From an uncultured Eubacteriales bacterium (GTDB lineage: Bacteria; Bacillota; Clostridia; Monoglobales; Monoglobaceae): DNA of 21,130 bases. The notes under the pieces are model-generated. The model had not been told where the DNA came from and searched no databases. It saw only the letters and a list, made by a program, of their open reading frames with translations. Below are positions 1-7,311 of the stretch, piece by piece (positions within the stretch are counted from its first letter, which is position 1; each line of letters begins with the position of its first letter). A program made the position numbers and the translations under genes. The stretch is taken from contig URAN01000052.1 in the NCBI GenBank assembly GCA_900545865.1, positions 1 through 21,130 of the forward strand, written 5' to 3'.

Positions 1-81
1 AAAGATGCCGAAATTATGCCTTTTCAGGCGGGTTCGGGTTACTCTCTTTCGGCTAGGTGCAATTTCACCACAGAGCATTGA
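1..81 (+). CDS. possible C-terminal end of an unidentified CDS (partial at left edge)
   Basis: Frame 1 is open from the window edge for 26 codons and stops with TGA at 79-81. The tail contains EIMPFQAGSGYSL followed by SARCNFTTEH. A good intrinsic terminator begins 15 bases after the stop, as expected behind a gene end. I do not recognise the family, and 26 codons is too short to prove coding. It could equally be non-coding sequence that happens to be open. The minus strand over the same bases also has a short open frame starting at 78, but without a ribosome binding site. Confidence 0.3.
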   Translation, partial: KDAEIMPFQAGSGYSLSARCNFTTEH

Positions 82-96
82 TATGCCCGTCATACT

Positions 97-132
97 AAAA
101 AAACGCGGTGAAAATAATATACCGCGTTTTTT
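97..132. terminator. bidirectional intrinsic terminator
   Basis: A perfect 12-bp stem pairs AAAAAACGCGGT (98-109) with ACCGCGTTTTTT (121-132) around an 11-base loop. The A-run and T-run make it work on both strands. On the plus strand it would end whatever enters from the left edge. On the minus strand it would end the transcript carrying lgt. Confidence 0.8.
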
Positions 133-239
133 GAATGAGTTAATTTTTTTGTGATTTCCGCCGTCCGGACAAACCAACAAACGGCACAAATTATGCTGAT
201 AATCACATAAAAATACAAATCAGGGTTCCCGAAGAATGA

Positions 240-368
240 GGGTTATGCCCGAAATTTTTTGGAATGAGGAAACGCCTCACCGCAAGCGATGAATTTTATC
301 GTGATGAAACTCGAGCAAGCAAATCAAGCGTTGACGAGGCGCCCCTGCAAAAATTTATAATATATTGA
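240..368 (+). repeat. imperfect inverted-repeat segment with a 34-codon ORF; possible dispersed repeat or structured RNA
   Basis: Three nested pairings are visible: AAATTTTT (252-259) with AAAAATTT (349-356), CGCCTC (273-278) with GAGGCG (336-341), and a small inner hairpin CGAT/ATCG (287-290/298-301). A frame with an ATG at 264 stays open to a TGA at 366-368 and would encode a polar 34-residue peptide containing RKRLTASDEFYRDETRAS. No Shine-Dalgarno motif precedes the ATG. The combination of symmetry and an incidental ORF suggests a small repeat unit or RNA rather than a normal gene. Whether it recurs in the genome cannot be judged from this window. Confidence 0.4.
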
Positions 369-376
369 ATATTTTG

Positions 377-423
377 ACGTATATGGTTTGATAATTCGTG
401 ACACCGCCAAACCGTTTATACGT
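377..423 (-). other. hairpin overlapping the lgt stop codon
   Basis: An imperfect inverted repeat pairs positions 377-390 (ending TGGTTTG) with 408-423 (beginning CAAACCG) around a 17-base loop. It covers the lgt stop at 416-418. Read on the minus strand it is followed only by a short AT-rich stretch, not a clear T-run. It is therefore a weak terminator or a 3' stabilising stem; the clear terminator lies further on at 97-132. Confidence 0.45.
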
Positions 424-1252
424 GAATGTCTGTGGAGTTCGCCGCTTTTCTTCTTCCTCTGATAATCAATACCACACCGACAACGGCGGTAACCGCCGCC
501 AAAACCTGTGACACTCTGAGCGGACCGAGATAGAGCGAATCAGTTCTCAAACCCTCAATTATCGTCCGTCCGATTCCGTACCATACAAGATATGCACAAA
601 ACAGCTCGCCTCGAAAACGTGTATGTTTTTTATAAATCATAAGTACCGCTATTCCTATTGCGTTCCAAAGCGATTCATAAAAGAACGTGGGGTGAACGCT
701 GTTTGCAATAACCGCTCCGCCCTGTTCTATCGTCATTGCCCACGGCAGAGTCGTTTCGCTGCCGAAAGCCTCGCCGTTCACAAAATTTCCCCATCTGCCT
801 ATCGACTGACCTATCAAAAGTCCGATTGAAAGAATATCAAGAACCGTTCCCATATTTATTTTATTCTTTCGGCAATACACAAATATCGTCAAAACCGCGC
901 CGATAACGCCGCCGTATATCGCAAGACCGCCGCCGCGTATATCAAAAATACTCAAAAGATTGTCTTTATATGCGTCAAAACTGAACACAACATAATAAAT
1001 CCGCGCACATATTATCGAAATCGGAATCGCAAGCAACAGCATATTGAGATAATCGTCAACGCCCAAACCGTCGGTGATTTTCTCACCCGATTTTTGGGGC
1101 TTGCACTGTTTAAATCCGTAAATCACCGCCAAAATAAGTCCGATTGTGATAGTCAAACCGTATGCGTATATGGGAAAGCCGCCGATGCTGAACGCAACAC
1201 GGCTCAGGGTGAATTTCAATCCGAGATGCGGAAAGGATATGGTGTTTATCAT
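416..1252 (-). CDS. lgt: prolipoprotein diacylglyceryl transferase Lgt
   Basis: This integral membrane enzyme moves a diacylglyceryl group from phosphatidylglycerol to the lipobox cysteine of prolipoproteins, the first step of lipoprotein maturation. The Lgt signature GRWGNFVNGEAFG lies at about residues 152-164, with the essential Arg at 153. The RGGGLAIYGG loop is near 106-115, and several hydrophobic segments are evident. The frame is open further upstream, but I place the start at the ATG at 1250-1252 because GGAG sits six bases before it and the protein then begins MINTISFPHLGL, as usual for the family, giving 278 residues. It lies downstream of the M16 peptidase pair on the same strand after a 182-base gap, so joint transcription is likely but not certain. 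Confidence 0.95.
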   Translation of the reverse strand: MINTISFPHLGLKFTLSRVAFSIGGFPIYAYGLTITIGLILAVIYGFKQCKPQKSGEKITDGLGVDDYLNMLLLAIPISIICARIYYVVFSFDAYKDNLLSIFDIRGGGLAIYGGVIGAVLTIFVYCRKNKINMGTVLDILSIGLLIGQSIGRWGNFVNGEAFGSETTLPWAMTIEQGGAVIANSVHPTFFYESLWNAIGIAVLMIYKKHTRFRGELFCAYLVWYGIGRTIIEGLRTDSLYLGPLRVSQVLAAVTAVVGVVLIIRGRRKAANSTDIHV

Positions 1253-1351
1253 AAGAATCTCCGTTCCGTCGCTCTGCGCCGACATATATAATAAGGAAAT
1301 TTCTCTTATCCGCAGAGCAAAAGTCGACAAGAGATGTTGGGGCATCCGACC

Positions 1352-1377
1352 GAAACGGCTGTTTTATGCCGTTTCGC
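1352..1377. other. perfect hairpin between the M16 peptidase gene and lgt
   Basis: A 9-bp perfect stem, CGAAACGGC (1352-1360) with GCCGTTTCG (1369-1377), has an 8-base loop. No T-run follows on either strand, so it is not a canonical terminator. It could be an RNA processing or stabilising element between the two genes, or an attenuation site. Confidence 0.45.
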
Positions 1378-1434
1378 CATCGATGGTGACATACGGTGCA
1401 AACCGGCCGCCGCACCGCACACCGCCGATTAGTT

Positions 1435-2724
1435 TTATTCATTCGGAACAATGGTAGAGAGCACACAGTTATTCGGGTCAAAATGCTCACAGAGCCGTTT
1501 TTGTATCTCATCATACGTCACGCTTTGAGCAACCTCTTTGTACCCGAGCGGATTTTGGTTGTTCATAAGCCTGTGCATAAACGAATTTCCCATTGCCTCA
1601 ACATTGTTAAAGATACGAATGTTTTGAGAAATCAAGACCTTTCTCGCTCTCTCGACATCCTCTTTTGAGATACCGTTTTTGATAAGCTCGGCAAGTTTAT
1701 TCTTGATTATTTCGTATATTTTTTTCGGCTTTTGCGACTCGCCGCCGATTAAGGTAAAGCCGTATTCGTATTCAAGCTCGGTTTCACAGCCGAACGTTGA
1801 GTCAATCAGACCCTTTTCATACAAATCGAGGTATAAATCGCTGCCCGTTCCGAAAACAGCATCGAGAATTATCTCGGTTGCAATCTCTTTTTTCAAGAGT
1901 TCATCGCCGCTCATTCTCGGGCTGTTGTCTTTAAACCCGATTCTGAACATCGGCTGTGAAACGGCAAGTTTTTGTTCGGTGTATTCGCGCACTCTCTCGT
2001 GCGGCTCGTCAACAAACATCCTCTCTATTTCGCCGAGATTCGCCTTGTTCGCCAAGTGCTTGTCAACATACTTCATCGCCTCATCAATATCGACATCTCC
2101 GACCAAAATCAGGCGCATATTTGCCGGGTTATAAAACGTGTTATAGCACTGATACAATATTTCGGGGGTGATATGCGATATACTTTCAACCGTTCCGGCA
2201 ATATCAATTTTAACGGGGTTGTTTTTAAAAAGCGCCGGCAAGGTGTTAAAAAACGCACGCCATTCGGGATCATCGTCATACATCTTTATCTCTTGCCCGA
2301 TTATGCCCTGTTCCTTTGCAACATTCTCTTTGGTAAAGTGCGGATGATTCACAAAATCAAGCAGAATATCGAGATTTTCATAAAACCTGTCCGTACACGA
2401 GAACAAATACGCCGTTAAATCAAACGAAGTGTACGCATTCGCGGACGCGCCCGTTTCGGCGAATCTCTCGAATGCGTCAACGCCGTTTTCGTCCTCAAAC
2501 ATCTTGTGTTCGAGATAGTGCGCAATTCCGTCGGGAACAGTTATCATGTTATCCTCGTTTTGCGGCTTGAAGGTGCGGTTTAGCGACCCGTATTCCGTTC
2601 CGTATATTGCATAGTATTTCGAAAAGCCCTTTTTTGGGAAAACATAAACCCTAAGACCGCTCTCGTGTACCGCCGAGAGCATTTCTTCGCCGAGTTCTTT
2701 ATTTATATATCTTTGTGTATTCAT
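1435..2724 (-). CDS. M16 family metallopeptidase, zinc-binding subunit (YmfH-like)
   Basis: This is a predicted zinc peptidase of the M16B (processing protease-like) family. The inverted zinc motif HYLEH is at residues 69-73, and the likely third ligand is Glu145 in the helix KEQGIIGQE. The C-terminal half lacks the usual R/Y substrate-binding pair: the equivalent stretch reads SDLYLDLYEKGL. The start is the ATG at 2722-2724, behind AAGGAG, giving 429 residues. An upstream in-frame ATG would add a poorly conserved leader and place the ribosome site inside the gene. It follows a second M16 gene that has the opposite motif content, so the two probably form a heterodimer. The substrate is unknown. 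Bacillus ymfF/ymfH is the closest named pair; orthology is inferred. Confidence 0.88.
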   Translation of the reverse strand: MNTQRYINKELGEEMLSAVHESGLRVYVFPKKGFSKYYAIYGTEYGSLNRTFKPQNEDNMITVPDGIAHYLEHKMFEDENGVDAFERFAETGASANAYTSFDLTAYLFSCTDRFYENLDILLDFVNHPHFTKENVAKEQGIIGQEIKMYDDDPEWRAFFNTLPALFKNNPVKIDIAGTVESISHITPEILYQCYNTFYNPANMRLILVGDVDIDEAMKYVDKHLANKANLGEIERMFVDEPHERVREYTEQKLAVSQPMFRIGFKDNSPRMSGDELLKKEIATEIILDAVFGTGSDLYLDLYEKGLIDSTFGCETELEYEYGFTLIGGESQKPKKIYEIIKNKLAELIKNGISKEDVERARKVLISQNIRIFNNVEAMGNSFMHRLMNNQNPLGYKEVAQSVTYDEIQKRLCEHFDPNNCVLSTIVPNE

Positions 2725-2797
2725 ATTCAAATTCTCCTTATCCGCCGCTCCTGCGGCAAAGCCGTCGCGGCTCTCGTTTACCAAAACGCAAAGAACA

Positions 2798-4066
2798 TTA
2801 TTCCTGTGCCGCCGTTCCCTTTAAAAAGTAAACAACATCACATTCGACCTTATTCATAACGCGGCATACATCGTCCGCCGAAACCCTGTCTATTTCATTG
2901 AGCAGGGAGTCAATGCTCTTGTCGGTTGACAAAATTGCCTGGCTCAAATAATAGTCCTCCGTTCCTCTCAGACTGTCATTTATCGAGTTATAAGCGTTTC
3001 TCAAATACTTCTTTGCGGACGAAATTTCAAAGTCGCTGATTTCGCCCTTTTTCATATTCTCAATCTGTACATTTATCTCGTCATACGCCGCCTTAAAATT
3101 CTCGGTCTGGATTCCCGAGCTTATCGTCAATACACCTTTCATCATCGCATACCGCGCCGCGGCGTAATAACAAAGGCTGAGCTTTTCGCGTACGTTCATA
3201 AAAAGCTTTGAGAACGGACTTCCGCCGAGGATACAGTTCGCAAGAACCATCGCCGTATAATCTGGGTCAAGAGCGTTTATTCCGGACCGCATACCGATAC
3301 AAAGCTTGCTCTGCACCGTATCGGCTTCTTCCGTTATAAGTCTTTCTTTGCCACCCTTGAGCTTTGCTGTGCTTGTCGGAATATATTCGGCGTCACGCGG
3401 GGCAAACTCTTTCGCAAGCATTTCGCTCACATAGCCGATTATCGATTCGTCAACCGTTCCGCTGATAAAAATATCGACCTTGCCGCCGCTTAAAACCTCT
3501 TTATAAAAATCATAAAGGTTCTTTTCATCTATTCCGTCCAAGTCCTCGATATATCCTGCCTCAAACATTCCGTAAGGCTCGCCGCCGAACATTGCCTCGC
3601 GGCATTTGAATTCGGTATATGCCCTCTTGTCATTCACCAATCCCAAAACCGCGTTTTTAAGGTTGACTTTTTCGCCGTCAACATACGATTTTAGGAATCC
3701 GCCATTCTCACAGATCGGCGAAAATATGAAATCGCGGATAAATTCCGCCATATCACGGCTTATACCCTCATCCGCGAATTTGTCGGATATATACTCCGCC
3801 GAAAAGTACAATACCTCGCCGTCACCCTTCATTCTCACGCCTGCCGACACGCTTGCGCCGTATAGCTCGTCAAGACGATGCGAAAGTTCTTTTATTGTCG
3901 GATATTTTGTACATCCGCGCTTTAATACGGACGGCAAAAGTGCCGCCTTTGTAACGGTTTCTCTCTCGAGCGGAATGTTTATATATACGCTCATCAAATT
4001 TGTTTTGAACTTGGGCGCGTCTATTATATGCAAGTCAACGCCGTTGTGTAAGTTTATGGTTTTCAC
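2798..4066 (-). CDS. M16 family peptidase-like subunit lacking the zinc motif (YmfF-like)
   Basis: This is the partner of the zinc-binding M16 protein encoded just downstream. At 422 residues it has the usual length of a two-domain M16B subunit. The N-terminal region where HxxEH should lie reads TKAALLPSVLKRG, so no zinc site is present. The C-terminal half keeps the family's substrate-binding motif, with Arg293 and Tyr300 in VREKLSLCYY. The start is GTG at 4064-4066, chosen because a full AGGAGG lies seven bases upstream. About 70 bases separate the two M16 genes, with no terminator seen. It probably forms the non-catalytic half of a split protease; the substrate cannot be told from sequence. 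Confidence 0.88.
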   Translation of the reverse strand: MKTINLHNGVDLHIIDAPKFKTNLMSVYINIPLERETVTKAALLPSVLKRGCTKYPTIKELSHRLDELYGASVSAGVRMKGDGEVLYFSAEYISDKFADEGISRDMAEFIRDFIFSPICENGGFLKSYVDGEKVNLKNAVLGLVNDKRAYTEFKCREAMFGGEPYGMFEAGYIEDLDGIDEKNLYDFYKEVLSGGKVDIFISGTVDESIIGYVSEMLAKEFAPRDAEYIPTSTAKLKGGKERLITEEADTVQSKLCIGMRSGINALDPDYTAMVLANCILGGSPFSKLFMNVREKLSLCYYAAARYAMMKGVLTISSGIQTENFKAAYDEINVQIENMKKGEISDFEISSAKKYLRNAYNSINDSLRGTEDYYLSQAILSTDKSIDSLLNEIDRVSADDVCRVMNKVECDVVYFLKGTAAQE

Positions 4067-4132
4067 GTTAAATCCTCCTGTGGTTCAATCTTTAAACATC
4101 TTCATTTTTAAGTATCCGCCGTTTTGGATTCA

Positions 4133-5290
4133 TTATTCATCCGCGGTATGTAAATCCGCAGTATCGGCAGGACTTTTCGCCGCATTTCTCTTATCGACCA
4201 AATCCGTGACGATGTTGCTGATAAGCGCAACGGCCGGAACACCGATGAACATTCCCAGAACGCCGAACAGACCGCCGCCGATAATTACGCCGAATATAAC
4301 CAAAAGCGGCTTTATGGCAAGCGAGCTTGCTACCAATCTCGGCTGAATGAGGTTTGCATCGAGCTGTTGAACGATAATCAGAACAACAACGAGCACAATC
4401 GCATTCATAAATCCGCTTGTGACAAGCGTGATGAGCGCCGATATGAATACTGCCACAATCGCACCGAAATATGGGATAAGGTTAAATGCACCTATCATAA
4501 GCGCAATGACCGAGGCGTATTCGGTTCTCATTATGCTGAGTACAATAAGACACAGCGTAAACACGATGCAAGAATCGAGAACCTGACAACCGATATAACG
4601 CTTGATAAAATCCGCTATCATCTTTGTGTACGAAGTTATGCGCGACATATGTTTTTTGGGCATATATGCGCGGCAAAAGCGTAAAAATTCACGTTTGATA
4701 TTCTTGCGCCCGGCAAGCATATATATCGATATGATTATTCCCATAAACACATCGAACAGAGTGCTTCCGAAATTCGCAACCGATTTTACGTATTTATCGA
4801 GATTGTTAAGGTCAAACATATTCACGAACCGGTCAACGGTAAGCAAGTTTTCGCTCAAAAACTTGGATATATCCACTCCCGAATTCTGTACAAACGGCAG
4901 CGATGCTATCCAGTTGTTCAGGCTTTCCGCCATTGACGGAATTTGTTCGCCGAAAACAGTAATGCTGCTGATGAGCTGAGGAATGATTATTACCATAATA
5001 AAAGTAATCAGAAAAATCAGAGCGACATAAACGAACAGAATCGAGAATCCGCGTCTGTATTTTTTAAAAGCACCGATTTTTGTGCGTTTTAAAAGGGTTT
5101 CGAGCTTTTGACACGGCGTGGAAAGCACAAACGCGATTGCCGCGCCTATCACAAACGGAGTCAAAAGACCGATAAAGTTTCTGATTGCGGTAAAAATATC
5201 GCCGAGGTTATCAAAGGTTTTGTACACGATGATAACAGCGACCGCCAGAACAAACAACCCAAAATATTTTTTAAGTTCAGAAAATTTCAA
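4133..5290 (-). CDS. AI-2E family transporter (PF01594-type membrane protein)
   Basis: A 385-residue polytopic membrane protein of the AI-2E/UPF0118 family. It has an N-terminal hydrophobic pair, a soluble loop of about 100 residues around INSWIASLPFVQN-like sequence, and a C-terminal bundle. The conserved motif PYFGAIVA and the stretch IQPRLVASSLAIKPL, followed by a glycine-rich FGVIIGGGLFGVLGMFIGVP segment, are typical. Members have been linked to export of autoinducer-2 or to Na+/H+ antiport, and the substrate here is unknown. I choose the TTG at 5288-5290 over the TTG at 5315-5317: AGAGGTG precedes the former by eight bases, and the predicted promoter would place the latter almost at the transcription start. 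It is the first gene of a minus-strand run into the M16 pair and lgt. Confidence 0.88.
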   Translation of the reverse strand: MKFSELKKYFGLFVLAVAVIIVYKTFDNLGDIFTAIRNFIGLLTPFVIGAAIAFVLSTPCQKLETLLKRTKIGAFKKYRRGFSILFVYVALIFLITFIMVIIIPQLISSITVFGEQIPSMAESLNNWIASLPFVQNSGVDISKFLSENLLTVDRFVNMFDLNNLDKYVKSVANFGSTLFDVFMGIIISIYMLAGRKNIKREFLRFCRAYMPKKHMSRITSYTKMIADFIKRYIGCQVLDSCIVFTLCLIVLSIMRTEYASVIALMIGAFNLIPYFGAIVAVFISALITLVTSGFMNAIVLVVVLIIVQQLDANLIQPRLVASSLAIKPLLVIFGVIIGGGLFGVLGMFIGVPAVALISNIVTDLVDKRNAAKSPADTADLHTADE

Positions 5291-5325
5291 GATAGCGACA
5301 CCTCTTTTGCATATCAATCTTTATA

Positions 5326-5354
5326 AGTATATCATAAAAAAAATAATTAGTAAA
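5326..5354 (-). promoter_or_regulatory. sigma-A-like promoter for the AI-2E/M16/lgt run
   Basis: On the minus strand, TTTACT (5349-5354) and TATACT (5326-5331) are separated by exactly 17 bases. Transcription would start near 5319, about 30 bases before the chosen TTG start. The promoter lies just past the terminator of the preceding hydrolase gene, which fits a new transcription unit. Confidence 0.65.
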
Positions 5355-5375
5355 CAGTTTTGCGAAAATTTTCCT

Positions 5376-5421
5376 AAAAAAATACCCGATAAATTCCGCC
5401 GCCGCAAAATCTCGGGTATTT
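5376..5421 (-). terminator. intrinsic terminator of the choloylglycine hydrolase-family gene
   Basis: A 10-bp stem pairs AAATACCCGA (5380-5389) with TCGGGTATTT (5412-5421) around a 22-base loop that contains a CCGCCGCCGC run. On the minus strand the stem is followed by a T-run (A-run at 5376-5380). It begins 13 bases after the hydrolase stop codon and separates that gene from the AI-2E operon. Confidence 0.8.
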
Positions 5422-5434
5422 ACACCGCATTCAA

Positions 5435-6409
5435 TCAGTTTTGCCGAAAAATCCTCTCGTCCGAAATCGGCGTATATGCAATCAATCCGTCCGAGTCCAA
5501 ATCTTCGGCGTGCATATCGACCGCCGTTATCCCGTGACAGCCGTAAGTCGTGTAATAATAGATTCCGCGCCCCATATCCGTACAAGAGGTATAAATCGTG
5601 TATTCAAACTTTCCGCCGCCCACATCACAGCAGCCTTTGACTTGTTCGACCGAACCGAGAATATGAAAGAATTGGCTCACCGCCGCCGATTCATTGTCAC
5701 AATCCGCCGAATTTGCGCGCACAAACGCCGCCCTTACAAACCTTGACCCTGATGAATAATCCCCCGGCAAGCCGAGCGCACCCATACCTCGACTGTAACA
5801 TTCGAGGTCAATATCTTTTGAAAAGTTATTCTGCGGCTGTTTCGGCGACAGGTGCATATAATCGCAAAGCCGCCGCATCTGAACATCAAACGGAGGGTTA
5901 TTCGTCATAACCCCGACACGGTTATCATAGATTTTCACGCCGTCTTTTGTCGCTTCTACCGTAACCGCCGAATCTTTGTCCGCAATCATCCAATGCAGGC
6001 TTGCGGCAGGCAGCGAATCCGAAAACGCCTCATCTGTGATATTAATATTCTTTATCGTATCGACCGCCTCGTTCACGGTTGAACACGCCGCCAAAATGCG
6101 CGGAATAAACTCGTATTGCGCAACGTTTTCACGATTCTCAACGGTTTTGTTATACACCGCGTTGCCGACAAAATTAAGCCCTGCCATTGCAAGCCCTTTT
6201 TCGTTCAATGCGTCATAAAAAAGCGGATAACCGTCCGCCGTATGCGCCATACCGATTATCGCATAATGCGACTTGTATTCGCGACCGCCAAGTTTGATTT
6301 TGAAATTCCTCGGCATTATCACAATCTCCTCACCATATGAAAATTCATAGTCAAGAGTCCGTCCGAAATAGTTTCCGCAATCCGTATTATATGTCACCGC
6401 CGTACACAT
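5435..6409 (-). CDS. choloylglycine hydrolase-family enzyme (bile salt hydrolase-like)
   Basis: A linear-amide C-N hydrolase of the Ntn-hydrolase fold (PF02275 type), the family of bile salt hydrolases and penicillin V acylases. Removal of Met1 would expose Cys2 as nucleophile. Family active-site positions are present: Arg17 and Asp20 in GRTLDYE, Asn170/171 in TNNPPFDVQ, and Arg223 in GLPGDYSSGSRFVRAAF. SLHWMIADKDS and GLAMAGLNF resemble bile salt hydrolases more than acylases, but the substrate is inferred. No signal peptide is seen, so it is probably cytoplasmic. The start is the ATG at 6407-6409: GGAGG lies nine bases upstream, and only this start puts Cys at position 2 (324 residues). It is a single-gene unit with its own promoter and terminator. 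Confidence 0.9.
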   Translation of the reverse strand: MCTAVTYNTDCGNYFGRTLDYEFSYGEEIVIMPRNFKIKLGGREYKSHYAIIGMAHTADGYPLFYDALNEKGLAMAGLNFVGNAVYNKTVENRENVAQYEFIPRILAACSTVNEAVDTIKNINITDEAFSDSLPAASLHWMIADKDSAVTVEATKDGVKIYDNRVGVMTNNPPFDVQMRRLCDYMHLSPKQPQNNFSKDIDLECYSRGMGALGLPGDYSSGSRFVRAAFVRANSADCDNESAAVSQFFHILGSVEQVKGCCDVGGGKFEYTIYTSCTDMGRGIYYYTTYGCHGITAVDMHAEDLDSDGLIAYTPISDERIFRQN

Positions 6410-6458
6410 TTTATCATACCTCCGCATTTTATTATTTATGTTATATTATGCACCGAAT

Positions 6459-6487
6459 ATGATAACCCAATTCACCGATAATGTCAA
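6459..6487 (-). promoter_or_regulatory. strong sigma-A-like promoter for the choloylglycine hydrolase-family gene
   Basis: On the minus strand a consensus TTGACA (6482-6487) lies 17 bases from TATCAT (6459-6464). This predicts transcription from about 6452 and a leader of about 43 bases. It is divergent from the bioY promoter, with about 60 bases between the two -35 boxes. Confidence 0.75.
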
Positions 6488-6545
6488 GTGTGCGCATTTG
6501 TGCCGCCCATAATATCACAAAATTATGTCAATAACGTTAAAATCG

Positions 6546-6574
6546 TTGACTTTAAATCCCTTTTGTGCTAAAAT
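6546..6574 (+). promoter_or_regulatory. sigma-A-like promoter for the bioY-yabM-mazG-rqcP unit
   Basis: TTGACT (6546-6551) and TAAAAT (6569-6574) are separated by 17 bases. Transcription would begin near 6581, leaving a leader of about 130 bases before bioY. A possible second, weaker start is TTGTCA near 6640 with TAAAAA 16 bases on. Confidence 0.7.
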
Positions 6575-6711
6575 AAGTACGATTTACCGAAAAAAATCTG
6601 CCGTCCGCAAGGCGCGGCGGCGCGACATTTTTTATACGCTTGTCAATTTTTCGGCTATTTATAAAAATCATTACATATAATAAACTATTACGGAAAGGCT
6701 CTGAAAATCAA

Positions 6712-7251
6712 ATGAAACAACATAAACTTACACCCGTAATCTGCGCACGCTGTGCGGTCTTGACCGCTCTGATTATTGTCGGCGCGTATATAAAAATCCC
6801 CCTTCCGCCCGTTCCCTTTACTCTACAGTCATTCTTTGTCATTCTCGGCGGCTTGACTCTCGGTGCGGGTTGCGGAGCGGCAGCCGTCGCTCTCTATATC
6901 TTTATGGGGCTTGTCGGAATCCCCATCTTTTCGGGCGGCGGCGGGTTCGGATATGTTCTGACCCCCACATTCGGATACATAATCGGATTTTTGGTTGCCG
7001 CTTATGTCGGTGGAAAAATCGCGGCGGCGTCGAATAAATTTTCACGTCTGCTCTGTGCCGCGTTTGCCGCAACCGCAATCGTTTATATATTCGGTATGGG
7101 ATACTATTATGTTATGCAGACCATGTATTTCAAAAAAGCGGTCGATATAGGCAAGTTTTTATGGAGCTTCGGTGCTATTACCGCACCCAAAGATATCATA
7201 CTCTGTCCCATAATCGCCGCCATTTCGATGCGTCTGCGTAAGGTATTGTAA
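6712..7251 (+). CDS. bioY: biotin transporter BioY (ECF substrate-binding S component)
   Basis: BioY binds biotin in the membrane and works alone or with the shared ECF energy-coupling module. The 179-residue protein has about six hydrophobic helices. The family pattern is plain: IKIPLPPVPFTLQSFFVILGG near the N-terminus, then a glycine-rich LGAGCGAAAVALYIFMGLVGIPIF, then GGFGYVLTPTFGYIIGF. The ATG at 6712 is preferred because the protein then starts just before the first helix; an upstream in-frame ATG at 6640 would add an unconserved leader. The ribosome site is weak (GGAAAGG is about 13 bases upstream). No ecfA or ecfT genes are nearby, so the energising module must lie elsewhere. It leads a run with yabM, mazG and rqcP, to which it has no obvious functional link. 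Confidence 0.93.
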   Translation: MKQHKLTPVICARCAVLTALIIVGAYIKIPLPPVPFTLQSFFVILGGLTLGAGCGAAAVALYIFMGLVGIPIFSGGGGFGYVLTPTFGYIIGFLVAAYVGGKIAAASNKFSRLLCAAFAATAIVYIFGMGYYYVMQTMYFKKAVDIGKFLWSFGAITAPKDIILCPIIAAISMRLRKVL

Positions 7252-7311
7252 CACGGAACACGTCAAAGCCTGTGACAAATATAAAAATTCAAAAAATTCA
7301 GGAGTGATTAA

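Larger units (their letters stand above)
6410..6711. other. divergent intergenic region between the hydrolase gene and bioY
   Basis: This 302-base stretch holds two outward-facing sigma-A-like promoters. Between them is an imperfect inverted repeat, GTCAATAACG (6527-6536) with CGTTGAC (6544-6550), which overlaps the -35 box of the bioY promoter and could be an operator. The bioY leader (about 6581-6711) contains a GC-rich patch at 6599-6625 rich in CCGCGCC-like repeats. I see no known biotin-regulator (BirA) operator and no recognisable riboswitch. Confidence 0.5.

Noticed and set aside
1679..2134. A 151-codon plus-strand ORF within the zinc-binding M16 gene
   Set aside because: It is Ser- and Ile-rich low-complexity sequence opposite a clear M16 gene; an antisense artefact.
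3606..4346. A 246-codon plus-strand ORF across the M16 and AI-2E genes
   Set aside because: It is antisense to two genes with clear family motifs, has no ribosome site and no recognisable domain. It is a shadow of codon bias.
5318..5425. Starting the AI-2E gene at the TTG at 5315-5317
   Set aside because: The predicted promoter would leave almost no leader, and the AGAGGTG motif inside the extended frame fits the TTG at 5288-5290.
6575..6711. A possible riboswitch or BirA operator in the bioY leader
   Set aside because: I found no biotin-regulator palindrome and no known riboswitch core. The GC-rich patch forms only short stems.
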